DNA of 62,908 nucleotides from a virus. The DNA is taken from positions 1 through 62,908 of the IMG/VR virus record IMGVR_UViG_3300010885_040694; one strand, given 5' to 3'. The notes below the pieces were generated by a model that was not told where the DNA came from, made no database searches, and worked only from the letters and a program-made list of their open reading frames with translations. The translations under genes were made by a program, and so were the position numbers. Shown piece after piece: positions 19,601 to 26,268 of the stretch (positions are counted from its first letter, which is position 1; each line of letters opens with the position of its first letter).

Positions 19601-20608
19601 AGGACCGTATGGTGGTATAATTGACATTGCGGGGTAATTAAACCCAAGTTCTACCCAAGTTTTTGTGCCGTTTCCTGTGGCTGTCCAAGGACCGGTATAA
19701 ACTGTGCCTCGATGAGTAACAGTTCCATTGCCAGTATTGAAATCTGCTACAGATATAACATAAGACGACCCATATGAATTATTAACTACTGTTGGGTTTT
19801 TTACTCCGGTGTTGGGATTAACACTTTTAGAATTGTGCCACGCTCTTATATAATCATAGAAGTATTCTGTGCCTACACCGCCGTTGCCGCCATCGCCAAA
19901 TGCACCAAGACTGTAAATATTTGCATCAATGGCCAAACTGTGAGTGTTCCCGCCGGCAATACCAGCAACGTGTGTACCGTGCTTGCCTTCGCCTGATGTG
20001 TCTGTATAATTGTATACGCCGGCGGCGGTGCCGCGAACTGTGGGGTCAAGGGAATACCAATTGTATTGATTTACTCTAGAAGTTCCGGTTCCGTCTGGAT
20101 TAGTTTTAAATTCGGGATGATCTGCTTTGACTATTCCGTCAACGATGACAATGTCAACATTTTTACCAGACAAATTATAGTTTATTGTAGCAGTTTGTTT
20201 TCGAGCGGCGCTGTCGGTGTAGGGATAAGTGCCTGACGGTACCCAGCCCGCGATTTTGCTACCTAATAATGTTCTGTACACACCCCAATTTTTATCAGTG
20301 GCAAAAGCACTTCCATAACCGTCCGCTTTTGAAAAATTTGCTGTCCGAGACCAAGTAGGTACTGGTACTATTCCTAATTCTTTAGCTGTTAGCGATACAT
20401 CCCATACTCGGGGATCTAGTCGAATCTGGGCCGCTTCTTGATCAGTTAACAAGTAATGAGTATTCCTACTAATAGGTCTACGATTAACAACGTCAACTAC
20501 ACGATTAGGAATATATAGATCCCCTCCCTCAGTTTCCATATCCTGATAGAAGACATCTAGATCCTCGTGCCTATGCAGTGTTACAATATATTCTTTTAGT
20601 TCGCTCAT
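7670..20608 (-). CDS. Giant virion protein: subtilisin-like protease + esterase + cadherin-like and Calx-beta arrays (4312 aa)
   Basis: Residues 1-140 are a propeptide-like region (EYIVTLHRHEDL). A subtilase domain follows with Asp157 (VDIVIVDG), His210 (KHGTHVAG) and Ser473 (GTSMASP), all intact. Around 645-945 is an alpha/beta-hydrolase esterase with oxyanion HGGGW at 682-686, Ser793 (GASAG), Asp899 and His936. Calx-beta-like modules (VNEG...TEGAETF...INDTS) fill about 960-1210 and 1515-3030, broken at 1212-1515 by three cadherin-like repeats starting LSSDATLSSLTISNGTL. Residues about 3040-3350 match the N-terminus of the 1193-aa neighbour. Sandwich domains of abnormal-spindle type (about 3650-3870) and a PA14-like tail follow. 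No signal peptide is present, so it should reach the surface on the virion. It ends the tail module and is best read as an adhesin or depolymerase; the exact place on the tail is inference. Confidence 0.85.
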   Translation of the reverse strand: MSELKEYIVTLHRHEDLDVFYQDMETEGGDLYIPNRVVDVVNRRPISRNTHYLLTDQEAAQIRLDPRVWDVSLTAKELGIVPVPTWSRTANFSKADGYGSAFATDKNWGVYRTLLGSKIAGWVPSGTYPYTDSAARKQTATINYNLSGKNVDIVIVDGIVKADHPEFKTNPDGTGTSRVNQYNWYSLDPTVRGTAAGVYNYTDTSGEGKHGTHVAGIAGGNTHSLAIDANIYSLGAFGDGGNGGVGTEYFYDYIRAWHNSKSVNPNTGVKNPTVVNNSYGSSYVISVADFNTGNGTVTHRGTVYTGPWTATGNGTKTWVELGFNYPAMSIIPPYGPNDIGIKVFTSYAPFQADLSDAIADGIHISFAAANDGRRTDVPGGLDFNNKVTHAGSDYYINRSVWFGPLTGNLPYIFNVGNISQQGNEPPDQGSQKGPGVNIWAPGSGIVSSTNNFGDVADPRGGTDNTVSAYVGTSMASPQIVSVVATLLELNPTMTPAAMYSYVKSIAKTGLIDESTATTNSYDDFRSLQGSANLSLYAPNPTFNISASSASLNSSGTVTYTITTTNVPNGSVVYLTESGTSVSADFVDSVTQKVLTVNNNTATWTRTVGHGTAGTRASTLQLRTGGYNGNIQTTSSTVSITISPSPTSVTITTTEVPYGNNFLQRVDLLVPSGVIKGVVVWIHGGGWSGGAKSATGFTSNQAAFTNNDTDSPAASIRKIAEAGYVVVNCAYRLTLPSSYGYGGDGTGGYPNAITDIETILRYCMVNGAGATVSASWQTIFSYVANYGLIVAGASAGGHLAVQAVGKYGTSSGKWPKAVLNMCGPMDLVYNNTDLVIPSALQTAVNLFSDPSDQTGSTKNTTNLIAASPRYQYLYNGTQGPWYTSLNSSSCKFYFVQNTNDTLVTSNMVTPFINSLPPSRVSSTTVTEGTVTPGVLDHNFTTAASTFAINVAAAELPAASDFSSYIISFVGVTNQPASNYGIYEGQYTATFTLTTTGVSDGVDIYWTTLPILGTLTASDFTDNTLTGTARITGNTAIITRTASADLTTEGSELFKLQIRYPTVNDPVIAISTSSSADGSIGIIDNSITPVIATYVSFIAVTDAPGLDWYIAEGQYTATFTLITIGIPNGTTLYWTTVAPVDYNVNASDFTDGLIQGTVTVQNNRAVITRSARADLTTEGSELFQLEIRETSYTSTPVITSTTSTYGYVGIGDSSKTPTLSSDATLSSLTISNGTLTPSFSSSTITYTNLVANSVSSVTVTPTRTESNATITVNGIAVTSGSASSAINLNVGSNTITVIVTAQDSTIKTYTITVTRGSPTLSSDATLSSLTISNGTLTPSFSSSTITYINSVANSVGSITVTPTRTESNATITVNGIAVTSGSASGAINLNVGSNTITVIVTAQDSTTKTYTITVTRASPTLSSDATLSSLTISNGTLTPSFSSSTITYTDSVVNAISSVTVTPTRTESNATITVNGIAVTSGSASSAITLSVGSNTITVIVTAQDGTTTKTYTITVTRAASALASYVSFVGVTNSSLDYYINEGQYTATFTLTTANIANGTILYWTTLGQPGYGTITADDFTDGLIQGTVTVQNNQAVITRSARADLTTEGIELFRLEIRETSYTSSVMITSTSSSTFIAIGDTSTTPVPITYVSLVGVTDYGPANTVLFEGQYTATFTLTTTDAIDGTVVYWTTLGVSGTLTANDFTDNTLQGAATIRGGTATITRSARADLFTEGSELFQLEIRETSYTSAVKIVSGNIGIADTSTTPIIPTYVVSPGSVTVNEGGAVTVSVTTTNVSDGTPMYWQMAAPTSGQTPVAGSMDYSPYSGQFVINSGAGSFGVSIGVDALTEGTEYTSVRVYTDSGLSNQVGYVAVTINDTSLTPPGSPTYAVAPLGGATSVNEGTALTFTVTTTNVANGTQLNWALSNAGDFVTSTSTVTITTTGINGSGTFSVTPTADLKTEGAETFTASIYTGSIAGTPVATSSAVTINDTSLTPIGSLITYVSFSSTGDPAITSGLTYESSNYSSPTSTFVLTTTNAPDGTVVYWTTNSYLGTGVTADDFTDLQNQGTATITGNRATITRTVRADFTTESFEFYKIEIRETSYTSEVKIISNYVAIIDNSTAITSVSVVPSAMSVDEGATVWFSVTIVQVAEAYTNTPILYWSLSRPGDFAVSNGSFTVTDNTGVFSVTPTADLVTEGAETFTVSILSSPVNGPVTPTVFVTSDPITINDTSLPRTYSITPVGNTVNEGTAIRFNIATVNVPNGTQLFWSVSNSGDFSTSAGTVVIYSNAGNFLVTPTLDFITEGTETFTASISLTSGGTPVATSGAVTINDILAQPTYALTSATSSVNEGSSLTFNWTTTNVPVGTELFWTVSYPVASVLTPIYILTPAAASVNEGSSLTFTVSGSNIPPGTYYWTVTNSGDFGSSNGSFPITNSAGSFFVTPTADFTTEGAETFTVSVRPGSIIGTPVVTSSPATIINDTSLTPPGSPTYTVAPPAGITSVNEGASLVFTVTTTLVTNGTILNWALTNSGDFTTSTGTVTINSGSGIFSVIPTADLVTEGAETFIVSIYTGSITGTPVANSSTITINDTSMAPSPTYAIAPPAGVTSVNEGVSLVFTVTTTNVANATQLNWAVTNTGDFATSTGIVIINSNTGTFSVTPTADIVTEGAETFTASIYTGTITGIPVATSSLVTINDTSLTPPPTYAVAPPAGVTSVNEGTALTFTVTTTNLPSPTTLYWVLTNSGDFVNSTGTVIINSNTGTFSVTPTADFTTEGAETFTVGIRTSAISVSDVATSNPVTINDTSLTPIVPPTYSVAPTTTSVNEGVALTFNVTTTNVANGTTLYWAYKDGTATALDLTAANGFFTINSLGNGSFFVTPVADATTEGSETFRISILTGSVTGKEEAYSSSVTINDTSLPSATYAVAAAAASVNEGTPLIFTVTTTGLTDNTIIFWSITNAGDFGINSGYIFISGNSGSFSVTPTADLTTEGAETFTASISLTSGGTPVATSGSVTINDTSLTPVNLSPLYGTKITPTSYNSARSQTVAALGTSTTGTAQAVNGYGQTPVSSPVSQYNKVTEVQLDLLRQDITKAYTHQNGAAPTITDVATSDKELAVLFSAYETLATGIYTNRNTVAANQLATVAYTPQTETYASYTGTAGTGAGWKNYAYYESTITFTSANDARYFFNAGSTYNFTAAHSGGTQNPDLGKNQNQSWNDLLTAVTAANPSFGKSNFYALTNAYNTTSPVYIRNSTDPIYSANYYRITAKSDVADNSQGGATSITFKIEFVDAFNDGNSTNYDGVDGTFTSTISRKMPKGPGAGGAVYVAAPTDPVSTPSNGFTESGTPIYITAAYSIAVRAPSTITEQSVTAYFDFTATNYYTGNTITWTITATTTTGLNDFVETGWTAGTNVQGYKTLTRTSNNSGSYANSTSSISIVTNPDRATEGTETFTISAVGSPDGSGGGNKVTAPTPLTVTDSSKTDTPGITVTNTAGTVVGPSTELTCVAGNGNGSEGTWRVTSAALTGGVDLIIYGFYIDTSASDQSFDTWTILPPTGFPNPIITQASGNYTLPTPRTVTNGTNFDLKISVGSSNGQYPRSSTVVLKVVSNAGTIDGSGAATGPTYRITSTTITVQIQTPTVVLTFTASPPSVSFSFIGGSGVSGSGSTTLTLTNTGNSPATLSGFFVGYAGSIQSSAGSITGTISANGVGIGYTKTASATYSYYGTDTASGTSAISIIGTHPKIGTVNSSSFGLAVTATKAVPNLIATPSQSSISAEVGKASSEVTITFYNYGNAPLTISSVTGNGGVFITNIARTGPSITSVAANSSASTTYTFTRSNIGTSLTTLSIASNDPAGVKTALISVTGVPRVPTFRLLNNGVVTSTGTGWTDGSDPFSIVNTSRGTLKKNSRVRTEIYNMEPNTVGGFWLFQTEDQDIYGLGGRGIWAETRAEYNPRKTDPKLCPVSSFTSDATGFAAPWAGTDPTYGSYETKYWRAGRNRFYGQLPVGKYDGGLQAWYTNTTSGTTAGGSGRWASGTTAPESACGSNQIWIGFTVVPDITATWSDLAPIQGATITITITGAPSSMQLSTYFISVTNDTGTYSSSTPGIGQPYAGIAPQTYISDGQGELTCTVLANGPVGTYNSLAILSPSAGDGYLYGVLGNFVTFDVQSPALVVCPDASFPPEFAIGSPVTLAAYGSAAATPAGTFMIYRRYPYTNGGPYYFKVFCSADNSVSVYCQGNFIVSAPDWFNSYSADALITVSNGYTHWRFEFTNAGSTGPGNPGYFGAAAYQGGTNLYFATSNNGLAASKW
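11571..13686 (-). repeat. Dispersed exact repeats within the Calx-beta array
   Basis: A 55-base stretch is identical at 11571-11625 and 13632-13686, and a 45-base stretch is identical at 12297-12341 and 12618-12662. Many shorter near-identical blocks occur at each INDTSLTP module boundary. The array is therefore homogenised at DNA level and prone to unequal recombination. Confidence 0.8.
16065..16970 (-). repeat. Three tandem ~300-bp repeats coding for cadherin-like domains
   Basis: Units begin at about 16065, 16371 and 16674 (periods 306 and 303 bases). A 65-base stretch is identical in all three (16161-16225, 16464-16528, 16767-16831). At protein level each unit reads LSSDATLSSLTISNGTL through TYTITVTR, the cadherin-like beta-sandwich (PF12733) pattern. 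Identity at the DNA level suggests recent duplication or gene conversion. Confidence 0.85.
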
Positions 20609-20613
20609 GATAG

Positions 20614-20620
20614 TATTTAT
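20614..20620 (-). promoter_or_regulatory. ATAAATA motif directly before the giant gene
   Basis: Read on the minus strand, CATAAATACTATC lies directly before the ATG at 20608 and closely resembles T4 late promoters. It also includes the TAA stop of the upstream gene. By T4 spacing the transcript would begin at or near the A of the ATG, leaving no leader, so this may be coincidence. No Shine-Dalgarno is visible. Confidence 0.3.
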
Positions 20621-22665
20621 GGGGTTACACTTGTGTCGTTAATAGTTATTAGACCAGAAGTAAAAACGGCCGGACCATCAATACTACCAGTTCGAATTGA
20701 TACTGTAAATGTTTCTGCACCTTCGGTTGTGAGATCAGCAGTGGGACTAATTGAAAAACTGCCGCTGTTGCTGTTTACAATAAAAGAACCAGAGCTGCTG
20801 GCAAAGTCGCCAGCACTGACAATAACAGTGTTGGCAGTGGCTTGAATATTTCCGTTATAACCGCCTGTTCTCAATTGTAATGCACTAGTTCGTAAACCGG
20901 TGATTCCTGCACGTACAGTTCTAATTAGACTTGCAGCACCACTGTAAATTGTTAATGCAATCTGCGTAACTCCGTCAACAAAATCAGTACCTATACTAGT
21001 TCCGGATTCAGTTAGATACACTAACGATCCGTCGGCGGCCCCAGTCATAGTAATTGTATAGGTAATATTTTGTAATGGCGTTGCAGTAGTGGTGTTAGGT
21101 GTAATGGACATGCTGGTCGGATATGCTGCAAAGAGATATCGATTAGGAGCACCCTGTAGTGCAAAATAATAATTTATAGCATTTGAATCATACATTTGTC
21201 CCGTTTTGGCATTGCTGGTAATATAACTCAATGCGGCTGAGGGTGTTAGCAACGGAGTTACTTCTAACATTGTTGCAAGTACACCAGTCACTTGTGGACT
21301 TGCAAAACTAGTGCCATTAGCTTGGTATATTTTATAACTTGAGCTACGTGTGTCAGCAACAGTATTTGCAATAGATTTCCAATTGTTATTAACAGCACTT
21401 CTTATACGAGATCCGGGAGCAAATATATCAATCCTAGGACCACAATTACTGTAATCTGCTTTTTCTTCCCCAATAAAGTTGCCGGCTGCTCCAATTGCTC
21501 CCACACTGATCACGTTAGGAACAGCAGCAGGAACAGATCCTCGTTGATAAAAATTTGTTTGAGTTCCAAGTGCCGAGTCGTATGTAATTGTATTATTATA
21601 ATCAGCACTGCCCGGTAGAACTACTTTAAAACTATCATTTCCGGCTGCTGCTACAATTATAATACCAGCAGCTATGCAATCTGCAACATCGGCTTCGAAT
21701 GATGCAGACCTACTAGGGAGGTATACAGTTCCATTATACACTTCAACCCCATATGATCGTAATTGTGCATCAGTAAATGGACCATTATAAGTAGTACCTT
21801 GATATACCAACGATGTTATTGTGGTACTTACGGTGGTAGCAGTGGCGAGCGTAAAACTACAGTTCATTACTGTGGGATTTTTTTGCCCTGTGGCAGCATT
21901 GATTGATTTAGACTGGTGCCATACTTTAGCATAATCAAATTGAAAACTGCTAGTTACTATAGGAGCGACACCGTATACGTAGATACTATATATGTCGGCA
22001 TCCCTTGCCCACCCCTGAGTGTTGCCTGCTACAATTGCTGCACAAAAAGTTCCGTGATAGTCACTGTCAATATCTGCTGGGGTATATGAATATGTTCCGG
22101 CAGCGCCACCTGTTACTCTTGGATTAAGCGCATACCAATTGTATTGTTTTATTCTTGAGCCGCCGGTGCCGTCTGAATTTTTTGCAAATTCTGGATGATC
22201 TATTTCTAGTCGGCCGTCCATGATAAGTACATCAACATTTTTTCCGCTAAATGGGGCCGTTGCTGTGCCAGTAACTTCGGCTGTGGCAGCAGATCCCCAA
22301 TTTGGTCTTTGTTGACCCTCAGTGACTCTCAATAATCCCCAATTTAATTGTCCTGTAGCTAGTGTATCAGATTTACTCCATAAAGAAGATGTTTGTGTCC
22401 ACGCGGGTCGTATTTCAATGCCACGTGCTTCCAATGTCAACTCAACTGCCAAGACTCTGGAATCTTGATAAAGCTGTTCAGCTTCTTGATCAGACAGCAT
22501 GTAGTGAGTATTTCTACTAACTGGCCGTCTAAGACAACATTCAACAGGTCGGTTAGGAATATATAAACTACCACTGTGGGTTTCCATATCAGCGTAAAAT
22601 GATTCTAGATCATCAAACTGATGCAGTGTGACTATGTATTCTCTTAGAGTTGTTTCGCTAGTCAT
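20617..22665 (-). CDS. Subtilisin-like serine protease (S8), 682 aa
   Basis: A paralogue of the N-terminal part of the 4312-residue neighbour. Both begin with EYIVTLH, a propeptide-I9-like start, and share IPNRPVE/IPNRVVD and SRNTHY blocks. The triad is Asp150 (LIMDGRLEIDH), His204 (DYHGTFCAA) and Ser453 (NGTSFASPQ), so it should be active. After the protease comes one beta-sandwich ending TGGYNGNIQ near residue 602. The protein then finishes with only the second half of a Calx-beta module (SGSFSISPTADLTTEGAETF to INDTSVTP). No signal peptide is seen. It lies 8 bases upstream of the giant gene, and its ATG directly follows the stop of the 1193-aa gene, so all three are co-transcribed. A virion-borne protease acting on host surface protein, or maturing neighbouring fibres, is inference. 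Confidence 0.85.
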   Translation of the reverse strand: MTSETTLREYIVTLHQFDDLESFYADMETHSGSLYIPNRPVECCLRRPVSRNTHYMLSDQEAEQLYQDSRVLAVELTLEARGIEIRPAWTQTSSLWSKSDTLATGQLNWGLLRVTEGQQRPNWGSAATAEVTGTATAPFSGKNVDVLIMDGRLEIDHPEFAKNSDGTGGSRIKQYNWYALNPRVTGGAAGTYSYTPADIDSDYHGTFCAAIVAGNTQGWARDADIYSIYVYGVAPIVTSSFQFDYAKVWHQSKSINAATGQKNPTVMNCSFTLATATTVSTTITSLVYQGTTYNGPFTDAQLRSYGVEVYNGTVYLPSRSASFEADVADCIAAGIIIVAAAGNDSFKVVLPGSADYNNTITYDSALGTQTNFYQRGSVPAAVPNVISVGAIGAAGNFIGEEKADYSNCGPRIDIFAPGSRIRSAVNNNWKSIANTVADTRSSSYKIYQANGTSFASPQVTGVLATMLEVTPLLTPSAALSYITSNAKTGQMYDSNAINYYFALQGAPNRYLFAAYPTSMSITPNTTTATPLQNITYTITMTGAADGSLVYLTESGTSIGTDFVDGVTQIALTIYSGAASLIRTVRAGITGLRTSALQLRTGGYNGNIQATANTVIVSAGDFASSSGSFIVNSNSGSFSISPTADLTTEGAETFTVSIRTGSIDGPAVFTSGLITINDTSVTP

Positions 22666-25600
22666 TTAATATCCCGCAGCACTTCCGTTGTTTTTAAAGT
22701 CCCATACCACTGTGTTTCCTGACAGTATCTGCACCGAAACCCAAGCGGGATTGTTTAAAAATGTTGGTTGCTGATTATCACCGTTCTTAAAAAGAATAAT
22801 AAGTTTAAGTTTACCTTCTGCTGTGGCTATTACGTTACCAGCAGTTACTACTGCATTGAGATTGGCATATGCTGAATTGCGAGCAGTTTGTGTCTCATAG
22901 TTGAATCCCGAATATATCCAGACCTCGTCATCTGCCCAAATTCTAAAACTATAAGTACCATTGGGCTGAAGGCCGGACACTGTCCTAAAATATTTGTGGA
23001 CACTGTTTGGGTCCGACGGCAAAGTAGTACTGTACTGAGCCCATGTTACTCGTTGATTGTAAACTGACTGGCTTGGCTCGGGCATTCCAACTACTGCGTT
23101 AGGCTGCGTTGAATGGTCGCCAAATACTGGCCCAGAGGTTGGAGTAATTGTGACTGCATTTGATTTATATACTACACCCTTGTATGTTTGGTTCACAACA
23201 AATGTCCAAACACCCGGCTCAGGGGAATAGACAGTCCACGTGTTTGTGCCGTCAGCACCAAGAGTAACATTGGTGCCTTGGTTTGAGTACAGTGTTGAAC
23301 CCTGGGGTTGATCATCATACCTGACTGAGCTAGGATCTATATTAACTAAAGCATTTTGAACGCCTCCCGTCACCGACGATGTAATTTTAGGCCAGTCTCT
23401 GACATAGTATCGAGTGTCACCTACTGTATGCGGGAAATGCGGGGACAGAGGAGTAATAGTTAATGTTAAATTGGGGAATGTTTCCATTAGCACATAGCCA
23501 TGATCGTCGCTGCTTTTAAATGTATAGTCGTACCATATTTGAGTACCGTCGTCATTCTTACCAACGGGTACCCAAGCATACAATCGACTGATACCAACAT
23601 CCCATGCTGCGGTACTTGATCCCGCTGTCCAGAATTCAAGTTTTCCACTACCGTCGGCATTCCTTGGCAATAGTTTTGATGCAAATGCCGCTGCAGGTGT
23701 AGTGCCAGCTGGCACACCCGAAACAACCCCGCTGGCCTGCTTATGGTACACATAGGCAATTGCACCGGGTTCTGCACCGGTCACAAAAGATTCTATAGTA
23801 CCGTTGCGTTTAATTGGTGTGGGGATATTTGCGTCAGTGGGATGTCCGTTAAACAAATCAGTATTGATTACATAATAAGGGATCAACGACTGCGATGTCA
23901 TGCTAAATGACACAGTTTTAGAGTTATTTGGTGCTGCTGCATTACTGGTAATAGTAATGGTGGCAGGATCAGTACCAACTCTGCTACGTTTAGAAGTTAT
24001 GGTAACTGTTTGTGTTGCGCCAACAGGAATGCTTGCAAAGCTAGTAGGTGACACAGTGTATGTACTGTAAGAATTTTGACCTGTAATTGTGATACTGGAA
24101 ACTGTCAAAGCAGCACTGCCGCTGTTGTTGATGGTAAACGTTGTGGTTGACTCCACATTAATCAATCTAGGTATAGCCACAACCGAAGTAGTTGCAACTG
24201 TTACATTTGCCAGTGATTGAGTGCCGGTAACTGTGGCTGTGATATTTTTAGTTCCCGCTGTACCACAGTCAATAGCTATAACCGGACTGGTAGTTGACGG
24301 CACTATTAAGCCTGAAAATTTAATTTGAAATTCTCTAAAGGCAGAGGGTGCAATAGTCAATCCGCTGGGATTATTTGTAATTGTGGGTGTAAGATTGCCA
24401 ACTGCCGAAATGCTTACAGCAGGATTACCTAACGTGATGGTAGCATTACCTGTGCTATTAGTTATTCTAATAGTTTGATCCACAGTGCTACCTGCCGTGA
24501 CTCCATCCGAAGCAAAGGTTGTTGTATAGGCCAATAGCGGACTAGTTGTTATTCCAAATGTTGCTGTTATCACAGTCACTGCAATGTTGGCTGTTTTATT
24601 TGTCCCAGCTACTGGTCCGCCACCCAGAGTATCATTGCCATCAGAAGTGATGGTGACCACTGCTGTTTGCGCTCCAACAGTTGGGCCAGCAAATTTAACA
24701 GTGAATGTTTTAGATTGACTTGTGGCAATAGACGTGGCACTAAATGCGGGCGCTCCGGACATGGCAGTAAAATCTGCAGAGTAGTCAGTTAATGATGCTC
24801 CCTTGTTAATTGAAATATTTGAAATATTCAATACTTTTGAACCAGTGTTGGTCACTGTGACAGTTGATGCGCTAGAAGTGGCAATTGCTTCATTTTGAAT
24901 TGCTTGAGCAGTTGTTGAACTGATACTCATCGATGGCGTTGGCGTAACCGACGTATCGTTAATTGTCACTTGTGCTGTTTTTACTTCTCCTGCTTGGTAT
25001 CCATCAGATTGAATTGTAACTCTAGCAGTGAGTGTTAAACCCGGATTAGTCAATAAATCAGCTGCTATAGTAACCGGATATTGGTAACTAGCATACGTGT
25101 CGTTACCGGTAGTTGTAAATGTTTTTATACCGGTAGTTGATCCTGTTAAATGTGAATCAGACACCCCAGATATTTCTAACTGAAACGATTTACTAGAAGG
25201 ATAATTTCTAGAAACAAATGTAAATGTAACTGTTCCACCTTCGTCAATACTATTAACATTAGGAGTTAGTGTAAATGATGGTGATAAATTGACTGCGGTA
25301 CCGGAAGGCGACAGAACGCCAGTATTATAGGATGCCGGCGACGGTATAGTTAATACCCCATTTGATTTTGTTTCGCTAATAATGCTAGTTAATGTGCCAT
25401 CGATATAATCTGTGGCAATTCCGGGAATAGTAGTAGAGTCAATCCATTCAATTTTAAAACTTATAAAAGTTGCTGTTCCGGGCGTATTAGAGTTAGAATT
25501 TGCTCTAATTCGATAGTAGTTGTTAGAATATGGTGAAGGTGCAGTAAACAAAAATATAGGAGTTGCATTATCAGCAAGACCACCAGTGGTCAGTGCATAA

Positions 25601-26247
25601 AATTGTGCTTTACCAAATGATATTGTGCCGATGTTATTTAAGAATGCAGTCCAAGAATTATTCTGTGCTGCTGCATTTTGCGGGCTAGATGTGCCGCCGT
25701 CTCTTGAACTTCTAAAATTAATAGTGCCACCGCTATTAAAGAAAGCTCGGGCATTTACAGCACTGGAAAATGTAACATCTACCAATTGCTGTACTGCAAT
25801 TGACCACGGAGTTGTTGTGGTCTGTGTTCCGCTTGCAACAACCACAGGAGTACCAGGTTTCTGACTCCCTGCAAATAAATTTCTATTTGCAACAATATCG
25901 TTTGCGGCAGCAAGATACGTTTGATAAACCTGCGCAAAGGTAACTCGAGTTGCAGTGCTTGCTCCCACGTTGCCTGTTCCCGAAACATCAGGAATAGTTG
26001 ATGCACTGCCGACCTGATGAGTGAACGCTTTATTAATGTCAACTCTTAATTGATCCCACTGTGATTCTGTAATTGTTTGGTCGCCGGGACCAATTTCACT
26101 GGATAAAATTGATTGACCGTACCCGAAAGTTGGATCGGAAACATTGGTAATAGGATTAGTACCACCTGCTCCTAAAATGTTATAAACAATTTTTCTTAAA
26201 TTATTGTAATCTTCTCTAGAGATTGGAGAACCAATAGCAGCGGTCAT
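22666..26247 (-). CDS. Adhesin / tail-fibre-like structural protein, 1193 aa
   Basis: The N-terminal about 290 residues contain FGYGQSIL, then TESQWDQLRVDINKAFTHQ and VNARAFFNSGGTINFRSS. From memory this block recurs in structural proteins of marine T4-like phages, and it is duplicated in the 4312-aa neighbour. A Calx-beta-like module follows (about 325-432), then two or three abnormal-spindle-type immunoglobulin-like domains (about 432-790, with repeats such as SITIT and TSDGNDTLGG). The C-terminus is aromatic-rich, with LYAWVPVGKNDDG, and ends in a PA14-like segment (YSFRIWADDEVWIYSG) that could bind carbohydrate. The ribosome site AAAGGAT precedes ATG 26247. No enzyme motif is seen. A role as a host-recognition or decoration protein is inferred from its position after the fibres. 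Confidence 0.75.
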   Translation of the reverse strand: MTAAIGSPISREDYNNLRKIVYNILGAGGTNPITNVSDPTFGYGQSILSSEIGPGDQTITESQWDQLRVDINKAFTHQVGSASTIPDVSGTGNVGASTATRVTFAQVYQTYLAAANDIVANRNLFAGSQKPGTPVVVASGTQTTTTPWSIAVQQLVDVTFSSAVNARAFFNSGGTINFRSSRDGGTSSPQNAAAQNNSWTAFLNNIGTISFGKAQFYALTTGGLADNATPIFLFTAPSPYSNNYYRIRANSNSNTPGTATFISFKIEWIDSTTIPGIATDYIDGTLTSIISETKSNGVLTIPSPASYNTGVLSPSGTAVNLSPSFTLTPNVNSIDEGGTVTFTFVSRNYPSSKSFQLEISGVSDSHLTGSTTGIKTFTTTGNDTYASYQYPVTIAADLLTNPGLTLTARVTIQSDGYQAGEVKTAQVTINDTSVTPTPSMSISSTTAQAIQNEAIATSSASTVTVTNTGSKVLNISNISINKGASLTDYSADFTAMSGAPAFSATSIATSQSKTFTVKFAGPTVGAQTAVVTITSDGNDTLGGGPVAGTNKTANIAVTVITATFGITTSPLLAYTTTFASDGVTAGSTVDQTIRITNSTGNATITLGNPAVSISAVGNLTPTITNNPSGLTIAPSAFREFQIKFSGLIVPSTTSPVIAIDCGTAGTKNITATVTGTQSLANVTVATTSVVAIPRLINVESTTTFTINNSGSAALTVSSITITGQNSYSTYTVSPTSFASIPVGATQTVTITSKRSRVGTDPATITITSNAAAPNNSKTVSFSMTSQSLIPYYVINTDLFNGHPTDANIPTPIKRNGTIESFVTGAEPGAIAYVYHKQASGVVSGVPAGTTPAAAFASKLLPRNADGSGKLEFWTAGSSTAAWDVGISRLYAWVPVGKNDDGTQIWYDYTFKSSDDHGYVLMETFPNLTLTITPLSPHFPHTVGDTRYYVRDWPKITSSVTGGVQNALVNIDPSSVRYDDQPQGSTLYSNQGTNVTLGADGTNTWTVYSPEPGVWTFVVNQTYKGVVYKSNAVTITPTSGPVFGDHSTQPNAVVGMPEPSQSVYNQRVTWAQYSTTLPSDPNSVHKYFRTVSGLQPNGTYSFRIWADDEVWIYSGFNYETQTARNSAYANLNAVVTAGNVIATAEGKLKLIILFKNGDNQQPTFLNNPAWVSVQILSGNTVVWDFKNNGSAAGY

Positions 26248-26268
26248 AGTGTATTATCCTTTAATGCG

